64,000 nt of DNA from assembly GCA_050259615.1 (NCBI GenBank), contig JBLNAZ010000046.1, positions 30,499 through 94,498 of the forward strand, given 5' to 3'. Numbering within the stretch: the stretch's first letter is position 1; each line of letters starts with the position of its first letter. This document shows positions 24,899-32,967 of this stretch, piece by piece. The position numbers were made by a program, and so were the translations under genes. Source of the DNA: JAAXKN01 sp050259615. GTDB taxonomy: Bacteria; Bacteroidota; Ignavibacteria; Ignavibacteriales; SURF-24. The notes under the pieces were generated by a model. That model saw only the letters and a list, made by a program, of their open reading frames with translations, was not told the DNA's origin and searched no databases.

Positions 24899-25357
24899 TA
24901 AGTTTACTTCATTAAAGACAACTACCTGGTCATCAATAAAAATATCACCCGACTTAATTACCCTGGCAAAAATTCCTTCCTTCGGCATTATGCAGTCGCC
25001 TGCCTTGTAGTATATTGCACAGCGCTTGTGGCATTCCTTTCCGATCTGTGTAATTTCAATTTCAGCTTCCCGCCCGATTTTTATCCTTGTCCCGATTACT
25101 ATTTCAGGGAGATTTAAGAACTGCGTAGTCAGGTTTTCTGCGAATATACCCGGCTTAAGTAAAGGAAGCCCGAGTGCTTTCATCTTCTCAATGCTCTCCA
25201 AGGCAAGAAGGCTTACCTGCCTGTGCCAGTTTCCTGCGTGAGCATCCCCTTCAATACCGAAATTTTCTATAAGCCTGGCCGAAGGAACGTTCGTTTTCGG
25301 AATTCCTTTTTTCGTACTGACGGATATTGCGCATATTTTCCCAATTTCATTTCCCAT
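24890..25357 (-). CDS. MOSC-domain protein
   Basis: 155 residues with a MOSC fold, as in the C-terminal domain of Moco sulfurase. Visible motifs are FGIEGDAHAGNWHRQVSLLA, LKPGIFAENLTT and a conserved Cys in IGKECHKRC. Stand-alone MOSC proteins bind the molybdenum cofactor or handle its sulfur ligand; the exact reaction here is unknown. It overlaps moaC by 11 bases and is the third gene of the moaA-moaC-MOSC unit. Confidence 0.85.
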   Translation of the reverse strand: MGNEIGKICAISVSTKKGIPKTNVPSARLIENFGIEGDAHAGNWHRQVSLLALESIEKMKALGLPLLKPGIFAENLTTQFLNLPEIVIGTRIKIGREAEIEITQIGKECHKRCAIYYKAGDCIMPKEGIFARVIKSGDIFIDDQVVVFNEVNLER

Positions 25358-25826
25358 TCGTATAGTCTCCGCTTTTTCCGCCGCTTTTGGAGAGTACTTT
25401 TATACCGGTAATTACCATCGATTTACTTATGGCCTTGCACATGTCGTAGACCGTAAGGGCCGCAACACTTACAGCCGTAAGGGCTTCCATTTCGACGCCT
25501 GTTTTTGAAACGGTTTTTGCTTCTGCCGTAATTCTGACGGACTTATTTTCTTCTCTTAATTCCAGGCTCAGCATCACGTTTGAAATAAAGATATTGTGGC
25601 ATAAAGGGATAAGTTCGCAAGTTTTCTTGGCAGCCTGAATTCCTGCTATCTTTGCAACTGTTAATACGTCTCCTTTTCCAATTTCATTATTCTTTATCTT
25701 CTCAAATATTTCCTCAGTAAGAAGTACTTCTGCTGATGCAATGGCAGTGCGTTCAGTATCGGGCTTTTCCGTAACGTCTACCATCCTGGCCTTGCCGCTT
25801 TCGTCGAGGTGCGTAAAATCACTCAT
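25347..25826 (-). CDS. moaC: Cyclic pyranopterin monophosphate synthase MoaC
   Basis: 159 residues with all family hallmarks: MVDVTEKPDTERTAIA, GDVLTVAKIAGIQAAKKTCELIPLCH, KTGVEMEALTAVSVAALTVYDMCKA. It makes cPMP from the MoaA product in the first stage of Moco synthesis. It lies 4 bases after moaA and overlaps the MOSC gene. Confidence 0.96.
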   Translation of the reverse strand: MSDFTHLDESGKARMVDVTEKPDTERTAIASAEVLLTEEIFEKIKNNEIGKGDVLTVAKIAGIQAAKKTCELIPLCHNIFISNVMLSLELREENKSVRITAEAKTVSKTGVEMEALTAVSVAALTVYDMCKAISKSMVITGIKVLSKSGGKSGDYTNGK

Positions 25827-25830
25827 AATT

Positions 25831-26832
25831 CTATCCTCCGATGTTCTGCATGGAATTCTTATTTTCTAAAGCAAGTGTGCCTACACCCGGGTGCTCTTTC
25901 AATTTAAGATTTAATGCTTCTGAGACTAACTTTATAATGTCGTTATCACTGCATCCGCCTCTAAGGGCTTCTTTCAGGTCGGTATCATTTGTTGAAGGGT
26001 CAAACAGGCACAGCTTTAGTTTTCCGTTTGCCCTTAGCCTGAGACGGTTGCACTGGCCGCAGAAATGCTGGGAAATTGGACTTATAAAACCTGTTTTTAC
26101 CCTGTAGCCTCTTACCTGATAGAGATCTGCTATCTGAAGGCTGTCTTCTATTCTGTTCAGCACGAAGTCTCTTTCAATTTTCTTCTTTATTTCTTCGGAG
26201 CCAGCAAATGCCTCAGTAGTCCAGCCGTTATTCTGAAAAGGCATGAACTCTATAAATCTCAGAGTTACGCTGTGATCCTTAAAGAAATGAACAAAATCTG
26301 TTACTTCATTGTCATTAACCTTTTTTATTACTACAGTATTTATTTTAATATTTGTAAATCCTGCATCTTCAAGAAGAGAAATACTATGAATAACCTCAGT
26401 AAGTTTGTCCGAGCCAGTGATACGCCTGAAGACCTCAGGGCGCAGCGAGTCGAGGCTTATGTTAACCCTGTCCAGTCCTGCCTTTTTTAATGCCCCGATG
26501 TTATTTTCGAGGAGTGTTCCGTTGGTTGTTAATGCAAATTCGAACCCGGTTTGTTTTTTAATTGGTGAGAGTGCTTCAAAAAAGTTCATTATGTCTTTTC
26601 TTACCATCGGTTCACCGCCCGTAAAACGGATCTTCCTTATTCCCAATCCGGTCGTAAAAATTCCAATTAGCCTTAAAAGCTCGTCAAAATTCAGAATCTC
26701 TTTTTTATCCAGCTTCTTTGAGGCAGGCAGCTGAGGATTGCAGTAGATACAGTTAAGGTTGCACTTGTCAGTAAGGGAAATTCTTAAATAATCATGAACC
26801 CTGCCGTATCTGTCTTTAAGCACCAGTGTCAT
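25831..26832 (-). CDS. moaA: GTP 3',8-cyclase MoaA
   Basis: 333 residues. A radical-SAM motif CNLNCIYC is at residues 24-31, and FTGGEPMVRKD follows. The C-terminal [4Fe-4S] motif CGQCNRLRL...CLFD and a terminal Gly-Gly (NIGG) are present, both diagnostic for MoaA. It converts GTP to 3',8-cyclo-7,8-dihydro-GTP with MoaC acting next. It is the first gene of the short Moco unit on the minus strand. Confidence 0.96.
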   Translation of the reverse strand: MTLVLKDRYGRVHDYLRISLTDKCNLNCIYCNPQLPASKKLDKKEILNFDELLRLIGIFTTGLGIRKIRFTGGEPMVRKDIMNFFEALSPIKKQTGFEFALTTNGTLLENNIGALKKAGLDRVNISLDSLRPEVFRRITGSDKLTEVIHSISLLEDAGFTNIKINTVVIKKVNDNEVTDFVHFFKDHSVTLRFIEFMPFQNNGWTTEAFAGSEEIKKKIERDFVLNRIEDSLQIADLYQVRGYRVKTGFISPISQHFCGQCNRLRLRANGKLKLCLFDPSTNDTDLKEALRGGCSDNDIIKLVSEALNLKLKEHPGVGTLALENKNSMQNIGG

Positions 26833-26857
26833 TTTTTTCCCAAATAATCTAACATAA

Positions 26858-27382
26858 TTAAAGAATCAGCAGAGCAGCCAAAGCAGCGCCAACCACAATT
26901 ACTATCGGATGCAGTTTAAGCCAGTATGTCAGGGAGAATCCCAGTACAATAAACAAAACCCCTTTCCAGTTTGTGAAGCTGGAAAAAAGATAGCGGACCA
27001 TGATAGCCATAATCATTCCTATTACGGCAAACTTTACCCCTTCAAAGCTCTTGAATATGTACTTGTTCTTTTCAAAGAGGCTGTAGAAGTATGCTGCCAG
27101 GCTTATGAGGGCAACCGGCATAAACATATTGCCCAGGTTAGCCGCAACTACTCCCCAGACTCCTGCAACCTTATAGCCCGTATAGGTGGCATACTTAATT
27201 GATATTGCGCCAGGGACTACTTCAACCATTCCAAGGACTTTAACGAACTCGTTATGGCTGAGCCAGGAGTGCTTCTGAACAACTTCGGCTTCTATGAGGG
27301 GAATAAGTGAATATGCCCCGCCAAAGGAAAATCCCCCCACCTTTAAGAAAGATATAAACAGCTCAAGTAAATTAGCAAGCAT
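26858..27382 (-). CDS. Half-size chromate transporter (CHR) family protein
   Basis: 174 residues, a single CHR domain: FLKVGGFSFGGAYSLIPLIE, LGMVEVVPGAISIKYATYTGYKVAG and four to six hydrophobic segments. Long ChrA proteins carry two such domains, and short ones are normally encoded as adjacent pairs, yet only one copy is seen here. Its position directly upstream of moaA in the same direction raises the possibility of an oxyanion role connected to Mo. That is inference; the family is otherwise known for chromate export. Confidence 0.8.
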   Translation of the reverse strand: MLANLLELFISFLKVGGFSFGGAYSLIPLIEAEVVQKHSWLSHNEFVKVLGMVEVVPGAISIKYATYTGYKVAGVWGVVAANLGNMFMPVALISLAAYFYSLFEKNKYIFKSFEGVKFAVIGMIMAIMVRYLFSSFTNWKGVLFIVLGFSLTYWLKLHPIVIVVGAALAALLIL

Positions 27383-27385
27383 CTT

Positions 27386-27757
27386 TTAAGGCTTTTCCTT
27401 CATAGCATCAGGCTTATCCTTTTCCGCTGCATCCAGAATGTCATCCACCCAGCTCATCCCGGCCATTGTACTTGGAAGTCCCAATGTTGGCATGGCCAGC
27501 ATAACGGCATGCCTTATTTCTTCATTTGTAAGTCCAGCCTTAAGAGCCTTCCTTGTATGCGAATGAACCGCCCCTTCCATGCGGGCGCCTAAGGAAATTG
27601 CCAGCTTTATGAGGGCGCGTGTTTTGGAATCAAGCGGACCTGCATTGTGGACTGACTCACCGAGTTTTTCATATGCCTCAGCAACCTGGGGATAATCTTC
27701 CGTGAACTTTTGATATCTTTTAGGTACTCCTGCCACTTCAACCTCTTGTTTTGTCAT
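27386..27757 (-). CDS. Carboxymuconolactone decarboxylase-like (AhpD-fold) protein lacking the CXXC
   Basis: About 123 residues. The AhpD-like core reads LDSKTRALIKLAISLGARMEGAVHSHTRKALKAG. The redox CXXC/His site of peroxidase-type members is replaced by AVHSH, so a peroxidase role is unlikely. The ATG at 27757 is chosen; a TTG at 27790 would add 11 residues. It ends 3 bases before the CHR gene and probably leads this minus-strand operon. The function is unknown. About 320 A/T-rich bases separate it from the divergent glycosyltransferase gene; I see no RNA or repeat there. Confidence 0.75.
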   Translation of the reverse strand: MTKQEVEVAGVPKRYQKFTEDYPQVAEAYEKLGESVHNAGPLDSKTRALIKLAISLGARMEGAVHSHTRKALKAGLTNEEIRHAVMLAMPTLGLPSTMAGMSWVDDILDAAEKDKPDAMKEKP

Positions 27758-28078
27758 TTGTAAAATAAAATATAAATCCTCTAAGTGCAATATTGTGACC
27801 TGCTGCAGAGTATATTATTGTCCAAAGGCTTAAAATATATATGGTTTGTAATGTTTTTTCATTTAATTTTCTGTGTCCGAAATGAAGCAGTGCCTGAAAG
27901 ATTGTCTCAAATCGAAACAGGCAGACCTCTTTTTATATGATATTTATATCAAAAACAGTTAATTTGGTTGGCATCAAAATTGAACATTTAACGTGGATAA
28001 AGTTAAAGGGAATTTTCTATCCATTAATGGAAATTATGCAAAATCAACTGACGGTTTGATAAAAGAAAAATAACTTAT

Positions 28079-29473
28079 ATGAGAAAAAACAAGGACATAC
28101 TGCGCGGGAAAATTATCCTGGATAATTTTGAAAAACCGGGGGAAGACAGCGGCACGGGAAATAAACTGATGGCTACTATAGTTTCTACTGGAATTATATC
28201 CTTTTTGCTCATTGTCACTATCATCATTACCTTGCCGATAACAGGCCTTTCATACAGCAACCTGTTTGTATTTTCTTCTATTGTTTCCCTTGTAATTTTC
28301 CTGTTTGTTCTCTTATTCAGGTATTTTTCAACACTCATAATGGCATACCTTTATATAACTAAATATACCGTGGAGAATAAAAGTGACTTCTTTCCCTTTG
28401 TCTCAATTATTGTACCTGTTTATAATGAGGGCAAGGTCCTTGAAAATTCTGTTAAATCGCTCATGGAACTGGACTATCCGAACTATGAAATTATAATTGT
28501 AAACGACGGCTCAACAGACAATACAAAGGAAGTAGCAGAGGCGCTTGTAGGAATCCATAAAGGAAGAGTTGAGAATGTAAGGGTATCCCTTATTAATAAA
28601 CCTAACGGCGGAAAATCAAAAGCCCTGAATGCCGGAATACAATATTCTAAGGCTGAGTTTGTACTTTGTATGGACGGGGATTCTCAGCTTTCCACAAATA
28701 CACTGAAATACGGAATAAAACACTTTACCGATCCTTCTATTGGCGCTGTGGCCGGTAATGTAAAAGTCTTAAACAGAAAGAAAATTCTGACAGACCTGCA
28801 GGCATTAGAATATGTAGAAGGCCTGAATATGCCCCGCAGCGCTCAGAGCCTCATAAAACTTGTAAATATTATTCCGGGGCCTGTAGGCATTTTCAGGAAG
28901 AAAGCTATTCAGGATGCAGGGTGGTATTCAAGTGACACGTTTGCTGAAGATGCAGACCTGACACTGAACATTATGGCGGCCGGATGGAAGATATATTATG
29001 AACAGAATGCTGTTTCATACACGGAAGCTCCTGAAACATTAAACCAGCTGTTGAAACAAAGATACAGATGGACAAGAGGAATTCTTCAGTCAATTCTGAA
29101 GCACAAAAAGCACCTGTTTAATCCAACCATTAATTTTGGCAACTCCCTGGTGCTCTGGTCCATGTTCTATGAAGCCCTGATATGGCCTGTAATGAATATA
29201 TTTGCAAACCTGTTCTTTATTGTTGTGGCATTGGTCTACGGAATGAGTAACCTTCTGGCTTTCTGGTGGGCAGGCATTGCTCTTTTGGATCTTATGACTG
29301 CTCTTTACTGCGTGGCGGTTGAAAAAGAGGATATCCGCCTGGTGCCTTATGCTTTTATATACAGACTGATTTTTATTCTGATGATTGATATTACCAAGGC
29401 TATGGCCACCATCGAGGAGTTTTTAGGTATTGAGATGAACTGGGGAAAACTGGAAAGAATAGGAAATGGATAA
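28079..29473 (+). CDS. Membrane glycosyltransferase, family 2 (PgaC-like polysaccharide synthase)
   Basis: 464 residues. Two N-terminal transmembrane segments (about 35-95) precede a GT-A domain with VSIIVPVYNEGKVLE, VNDGSTDNTKE, CMDGDSQLS (metal-binding), EDADLTLN (catalytic base) and QRYRW, the signature of processive synthases. Three or four C-terminal membrane segments follow. The family makes poly-N-acetylglucosamine, hyaluronan or cellulose-like polymers at the inner membrane. The downstream deacetylase-like protein suggests a polymer that is modified after export. Confidence 0.88.
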   Translation: MRKNKDILRGKIILDNFEKPGEDSGTGNKLMATIVSTGIISFLLIVTIIITLPITGLSYSNLFVFSSIVSLVIFLFVLLFRYFSTLIMAYLYITKYTVENKSDFFPFVSIIVPVYNEGKVLENSVKSLMELDYPNYEIIIVNDGSTDNTKEVAEALVGIHKGRVENVRVSLINKPNGGKSKALNAGIQYSKAEFVLCMDGDSQLSTNTLKYGIKHFTDPSIGAVAGNVKVLNRKKILTDLQALEYVEGLNMPRSAQSLIKLVNIIPGPVGIFRKKAIQDAGWYSSDTFAEDADLTLNIMAAGWKIYYEQNAVSYTEAPETLNQLLKQRYRWTRGILQSILKHKKHLFNPTINFGNSLVLWSMFYEALIWPVMNIFANLFFIVVALVYGMSNLLAFWWAGIALLDLMTALYCVAVEKEDIRLVPYAFIYRLIFILMIDITKAMATIEEFLGIEMNWGKLERIGNG

Positions 29474-29497
29474 TTTTGAAAAACACAGAGGTATAAA

Positions 29498-29965
29498 ATG
29501 GAATTAATTCCGATACTATCGTTTATTATTTTGGTTGCTACTATCAGCACCTTTATTCTTGCTATTGGAGCTTATATACTTTATAAAATGCGTGAAAGAA
29601 AAGGCCGTACTTCAGGTGCACCTGCTCCACGCTATATAGAAGCTGAACTCTATACCCCAAACCAGGCTTCACTGCCACAGAGCATGCCTGCAATGCAGAG
29701 CGCTCCCGCCATGCAGGCTGGACAGGTATATCAGGAGCAGTACCAAAGACAAAACCCGGAACTCAGGTCCCCAACTGCTGCGCAGCAGCCCCAGCAAAGC
29801 CGTACTGCCGCCGCTCAGCAGGCTCATTCAAGGCAGGACTATCAGGCCCAGCCGGAAGATGAATACGATGAAAACCCGACTAATAAGAAGTTCATGAAAT
29901 ATACCTCCGAGGGTTACGTGCCTGTTAATAAAACCAAAACCGGGGAAAACCTAAAGTGGCGATAA
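29498..29965 (+). CDS. Small membrane-anchored Gln/Ala/Pro-rich protein
   Basis: 155 residues: one N-terminal transmembrane helix (about 4-28, PILSFIILVATISTFILAIGAYILY) followed by a low-complexity tail rich in Gln, Ala, Pro and Met, ending FMKYTSEGYVPVNKTKTGENLKWR. I recognise no family. It overlaps the following gene by 10 bases and starts 25 bases after the glycosyltransferase gene, so it is probably an accessory subunit or scaffold of the polysaccharide synthase. Confidence 0.7.
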   Translation: MELIPILSFIILVATISTFILAIGAYILYKMRERKGRTSGAPAPRYIEAELYTPNQASLPQSMPAMQSAPAMQAGQVYQEQYQRQNPELRSPTAAQQPQQSRTAAAQQAHSRQDYQAQPEDEYDENPTNKKFMKYTSEGYVPVNKTKTGENLKWR

Positions 29966-31854
29966 AAACAGTAAATAGGATTAAAGTAAATCAGCTTATG
30001 ATCTTACTGACAGGGTTGGTTATACTGACTGCTGCAGTGCTCATATTCCTATTTATCATTAAAGGTGTTTACGGAAACTATAACATCTCCGAGATTCTGC
30101 CTACACGCGAGAACCTCAGCTTCTTAAGCTCAGATGGTGAAACTACGGCTGCCATCCTGTATTCCAGATATACCGAAAACCTTCTGCCGCAGGGAAGTAC
30201 CTGGCTTAACGATAATATCAATACGTGGAAAAACTTCCTAAGGGCTTCAAAAATTAAAAGCGATGTCATAAGCGACCAGGCTATAGAACTTGGTGGACAT
30301 TTCAAGTATAAACTTCTCATTCTCCCCGGGGCTAAGTCACTAAGCGACAAGGAAGTTTCCCAGATAAAAAGATTTATTGAAAAAGGCGGCAGCGTCTTTG
30401 CCACCAGCGGTACTTCCTCGTTCTCGGACAACGGCAAATGGAGAGGCTGGGATTTCTTCAGCGAGGTGTTCGGACTCAAATTTACCAGGGAAATTACACC
30501 CGACGAATTTACTAAAATCCATACCTTAAGAGGCGGACTGCCTGTTACTGCAGGAATTCCTACCGGCTACCCACTCAAGATTGCAACATGGGACCGCCCG
30601 ATGGCATGTGAGATCCTGGACCCCAGAACTACTCAGGTAAGCTTCTGGTATAACTTCAGAACTGAACTGGGACTCGTGAGAGAAGAAATAAGCAAAAGCG
30701 CCGGAATTGCCTATGGTACTTACGGACACGGCAGGTTTATCTGGATGGGATTTGAACTTAACTCTGTTATCGGCCAGCAGGAGGACTATATCAACTTCGG
30801 CAGGCTGTTCCAGAATTCCATTAAATGGCTGACTTATGCACCGACAGCTTTCGTAAGGGACTGGCCCGGCTCCCACGAATCAGCCGCAGTTATAATGCCC
30901 GTCATCGGTGCCAGTCCTTATAATGTACAGAACCTTTACGGAATCATTAGTTCCGAAAAGGTCCCAATGACCTTTTTTGCCGAACCATCGGCCGCTGATG
31001 AACACCGTGATATACTTAATAATTTGCATAACTACGGTGAACTGGGATCTATTGTGGATCTGGGATATCTGACATCTATAAATGATACGGTTAATAAACT
31101 CTACGACTATAATACACAGCTGAACCATTTTAATCAGTCTAAACTCAGCCTTTCGAAGCTGCCCGGACATGCAGGAAAGGGAGCTGTCCCTCTATATGGA
31201 CTTTATGATGATAATTCTGTAAGAGCCCTGATTGATGCCGGCTATAACTATATCATTACTGATTCACTTACCGACAGATCGGTTCCCAAGACTATCATTA
31301 AAGGCGATAAAAGAATTATCGCTTTTACTAAAACTTCCAGGGATGATTACGAGGTTATTAAAAACTATGGACTTACTGACAGGGAATTCCAGATTTATAC
31401 ATATGAGGAGGATATAGACAGGCTCCTTTTTGAAGGCGGACTCTACATATATAAGATGCACACTGAATATCAGTGCCAGCCGCAGTATGTGGATGTGGTA
31501 AGAGAACTGATCAGATACATGAGACAAAAAAATATCTGGATAACAACTATTCCTGAAGTCAGGGACTGGTGGCTTTCAAAATCCAATCTCGAAGTTAATT
31601 CTGAGATGAGAAGCACCAGAAGGATTGCTGTCGAAATCTCAAATCCGGGTAATATTCAGGTGAACGACGTTATCGTGCAGGTAAATCTGAACAGGGATAT
31701 AAGTAACATTCAACTCTCATCTGACATATTTGGAACAAGAATACCAAAATACAGTTTCGACAGAAAAACCCAGGTCCTTAGATTAAAAATTGATAAAATC
31801 GATGCTGGTGAGGCTTTTTCGTATTTCGTGGATTTCGACAGCCCTTCAATTTAA
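29956..31854 (+). CDS. Membrane-anchored glutamine-amidotransferase-fold / polysaccharide-deacetylase-like protein
   Basis: 632 residues from a GTG start with GGGGA upstream. An N-terminal membrane anchor (about 14-36) is followed by a GATase1-like flavodoxin domain (about 55-285, with KYKLLILPGAKSLSDKEV and GGSVFATSG), then a degenerate NodB-type deacetylase barrel (about 300-520, AAVIMPVIGASPYNVQNLYG, SIVDLGYLTSIND). A C-terminal beta domain covers about 540-632. The usual metal-binding DD and HxxxH motifs of active deacetylases are not obvious, so activity is uncertain. With the synthase gene, a role in processing or exporting a cell-surface polysaccharide is likely. Confidence 0.65.
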   Translation: MAIKTVNRIKVNQLMILLTGLVILTAAVLIFLFIIKGVYGNYNISEILPTRENLSFLSSDGETTAAILYSRYTENLLPQGSTWLNDNINTWKNFLRASKIKSDVISDQAIELGGHFKYKLLILPGAKSLSDKEVSQIKRFIEKGGSVFATSGTSSFSDNGKWRGWDFFSEVFGLKFTREITPDEFTKIHTLRGGLPVTAGIPTGYPLKIATWDRPMACEILDPRTTQVSFWYNFRTELGLVREEISKSAGIAYGTYGHGRFIWMGFELNSVIGQQEDYINFGRLFQNSIKWLTYAPTAFVRDWPGSHESAAVIMPVIGASPYNVQNLYGIISSEKVPMTFFAEPSAADEHRDILNNLHNYGELGSIVDLGYLTSINDTVNKLYDYNTQLNHFNQSKLSLSKLPGHAGKGAVPLYGLYDDNSVRALIDAGYNYIITDSLTDRSVPKTIIKGDKRIIAFTKTSRDDYEVIKNYGLTDREFQIYTYEEDIDRLLFEGGLYIYKMHTEYQCQPQYVDVVRELIRYMRQKNIWITTIPEVRDWWLSKSNLEVNSEMRSTRRIAVEISNPGNIQVNDVIVQVNLNRDISNIQLSSDIFGTRIPKYSFDRKTQVLRLKIDKIDAGEAFSYFVDFDSPSI

Positions 31855-31925
31855 TTTTACGAGCGCTGCCGGATAGAAACTAAGTAAATGCCAGGAAAAC
31901 AGCATACAGTGCAAGTGAGGCTCAA

Positions 31926-32894
31926 ATGAAAAATATTTATTTACATATTATCGGCATTATCTTCCTGGTCTCCATTCTGGCTGGCTGTGCCGATTCAACT
32001 AATTCGCCCGATAAGCTGGCTCCGTCTGTGGAAATCTATAAGCCGGACGTAAACGATACAGTTACTACCGGTAAGCAGACTATAAGTTATGCCGCCGCAG
32101 ATGACCAGAGAATAGCTTACTTTGAGCTGTATGTAAACGGTAAATTTATTTCTCATATCGATCCTAATACCGACGGTACAAATCCCGCTATATACTGGAA
32201 CGTGGATTCAACTCTTGCAAACACAAAGGCAAGCTACTATATAGTGGCCTATGATGACGGCGGTAATTCTACAAAAAGCAAAGAGATAACAGGAGTATTT
32301 ATTACTGAAAGCCATGAGCCTCCGCGTGCTCCCTCAAACCTGGCATTGAGAAAGTTCGAGAATAGTAATACCACTTTTAATCTAAGCTGGGATGATAACT
32401 CCAGTAATGAAGACGGCTTTGAATTATGGCGTAAAGACGGACAGGATGGCCAGTTCCATATCATATATACAGCTATTCCGCGCAATAATACTTCTGCCAA
32501 TGACCAAGTGCCTTCTGAAAACGTAAGTTACTTTTACAAAATCAGGGCCTTTAAAGACACCAGCAGGTCCGAATTCAGCAATATCGTAGGCACAACCGGC
32601 TCGAACAGCCTGATCCCGCACCCTATCAGCCTTACTGCAGCACCAAGCAAAACGGATGTTAAACTCGACTGGCTCTTTCCAGCTGCTTCTGAAAGTATTC
32701 TGGGATTTGAGATTGAACGCAAAGGCTGGGGGGATTATTCCCAGCTCGCTATTGTGTTTCCCAGCATAAGACATTATGAGGATACTAAACAGATGAATGC
32801 TTATCAGATTTATACCTACAGAGTCAGGGCTTTTACGGGAGATGGAAAATCCGACTGGTCAGATGAAATATCCGCTACAATACCAAGGGATTAA
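31926..32894 (+). CDS. Lipoprotein with Ig-like and two FN3-like domains
   Basis: 322 residues. The signal ends in the lipobox LAGC (Cys21). Then come an Ig-like domain (about 30-125, APSVEIYKPDVNDTV) and two fibronectin type III-like domains (about 135-225, APSNLALRKFENSN...LSWDDNSSNEDGFELWRK; about 230-320, ending YTYRVRAFTGDGKSDWSDEI). It is exposed on a membrane surface and may bind carbohydrate or protein. It follows the polysaccharide genes by 71 bases and probably belongs to the same unit. Confidence 0.8.
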   Translation: MKNIYLHIIGIIFLVSILAGCADSTNSPDKLAPSVEIYKPDVNDTVTTGKQTISYAAADDQRIAYFELYVNGKFISHIDPNTDGTNPAIYWNVDSTLANTKASYYIVAYDDGGNSTKSKEITGVFITESHEPPRAPSNLALRKFENSNTTFNLSWDDNSSNEDGFELWRKDGQDGQFHIIYTAIPRNNTSANDQVPSENVSYFYKIRAFKDTSRSEFSNIVGTTGSNSLIPHPISLTAAPSKTDVKLDWLFPAASESILGFEIERKGWGDYSQLAIVFPSIRHYEDTKQMNAYQIYTYRVRAFTGDGKSDWSDEISATIPRD

Positions 32895-32967
32895 GGGATT
32901 TCCGGAAAGTGCCGATGAGCATAAATACTGCACCATTAAGCAGCACGGAACCCCGGCAAATTAATTT

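Noticed and set aside
26065..26490. Plus-strand reading frame of 141 codons across moaA
   Set aside because: It lies wholly opposite moaA, which has all its cluster motifs; composition and content are those of an antisense shadow.
32895..32967. Cyclic di-GMP-type riboswitch before the hybrid kinase
   Set aside because: The 73-base gap lacks the conserved bases and helices; only a generic leader is seen.
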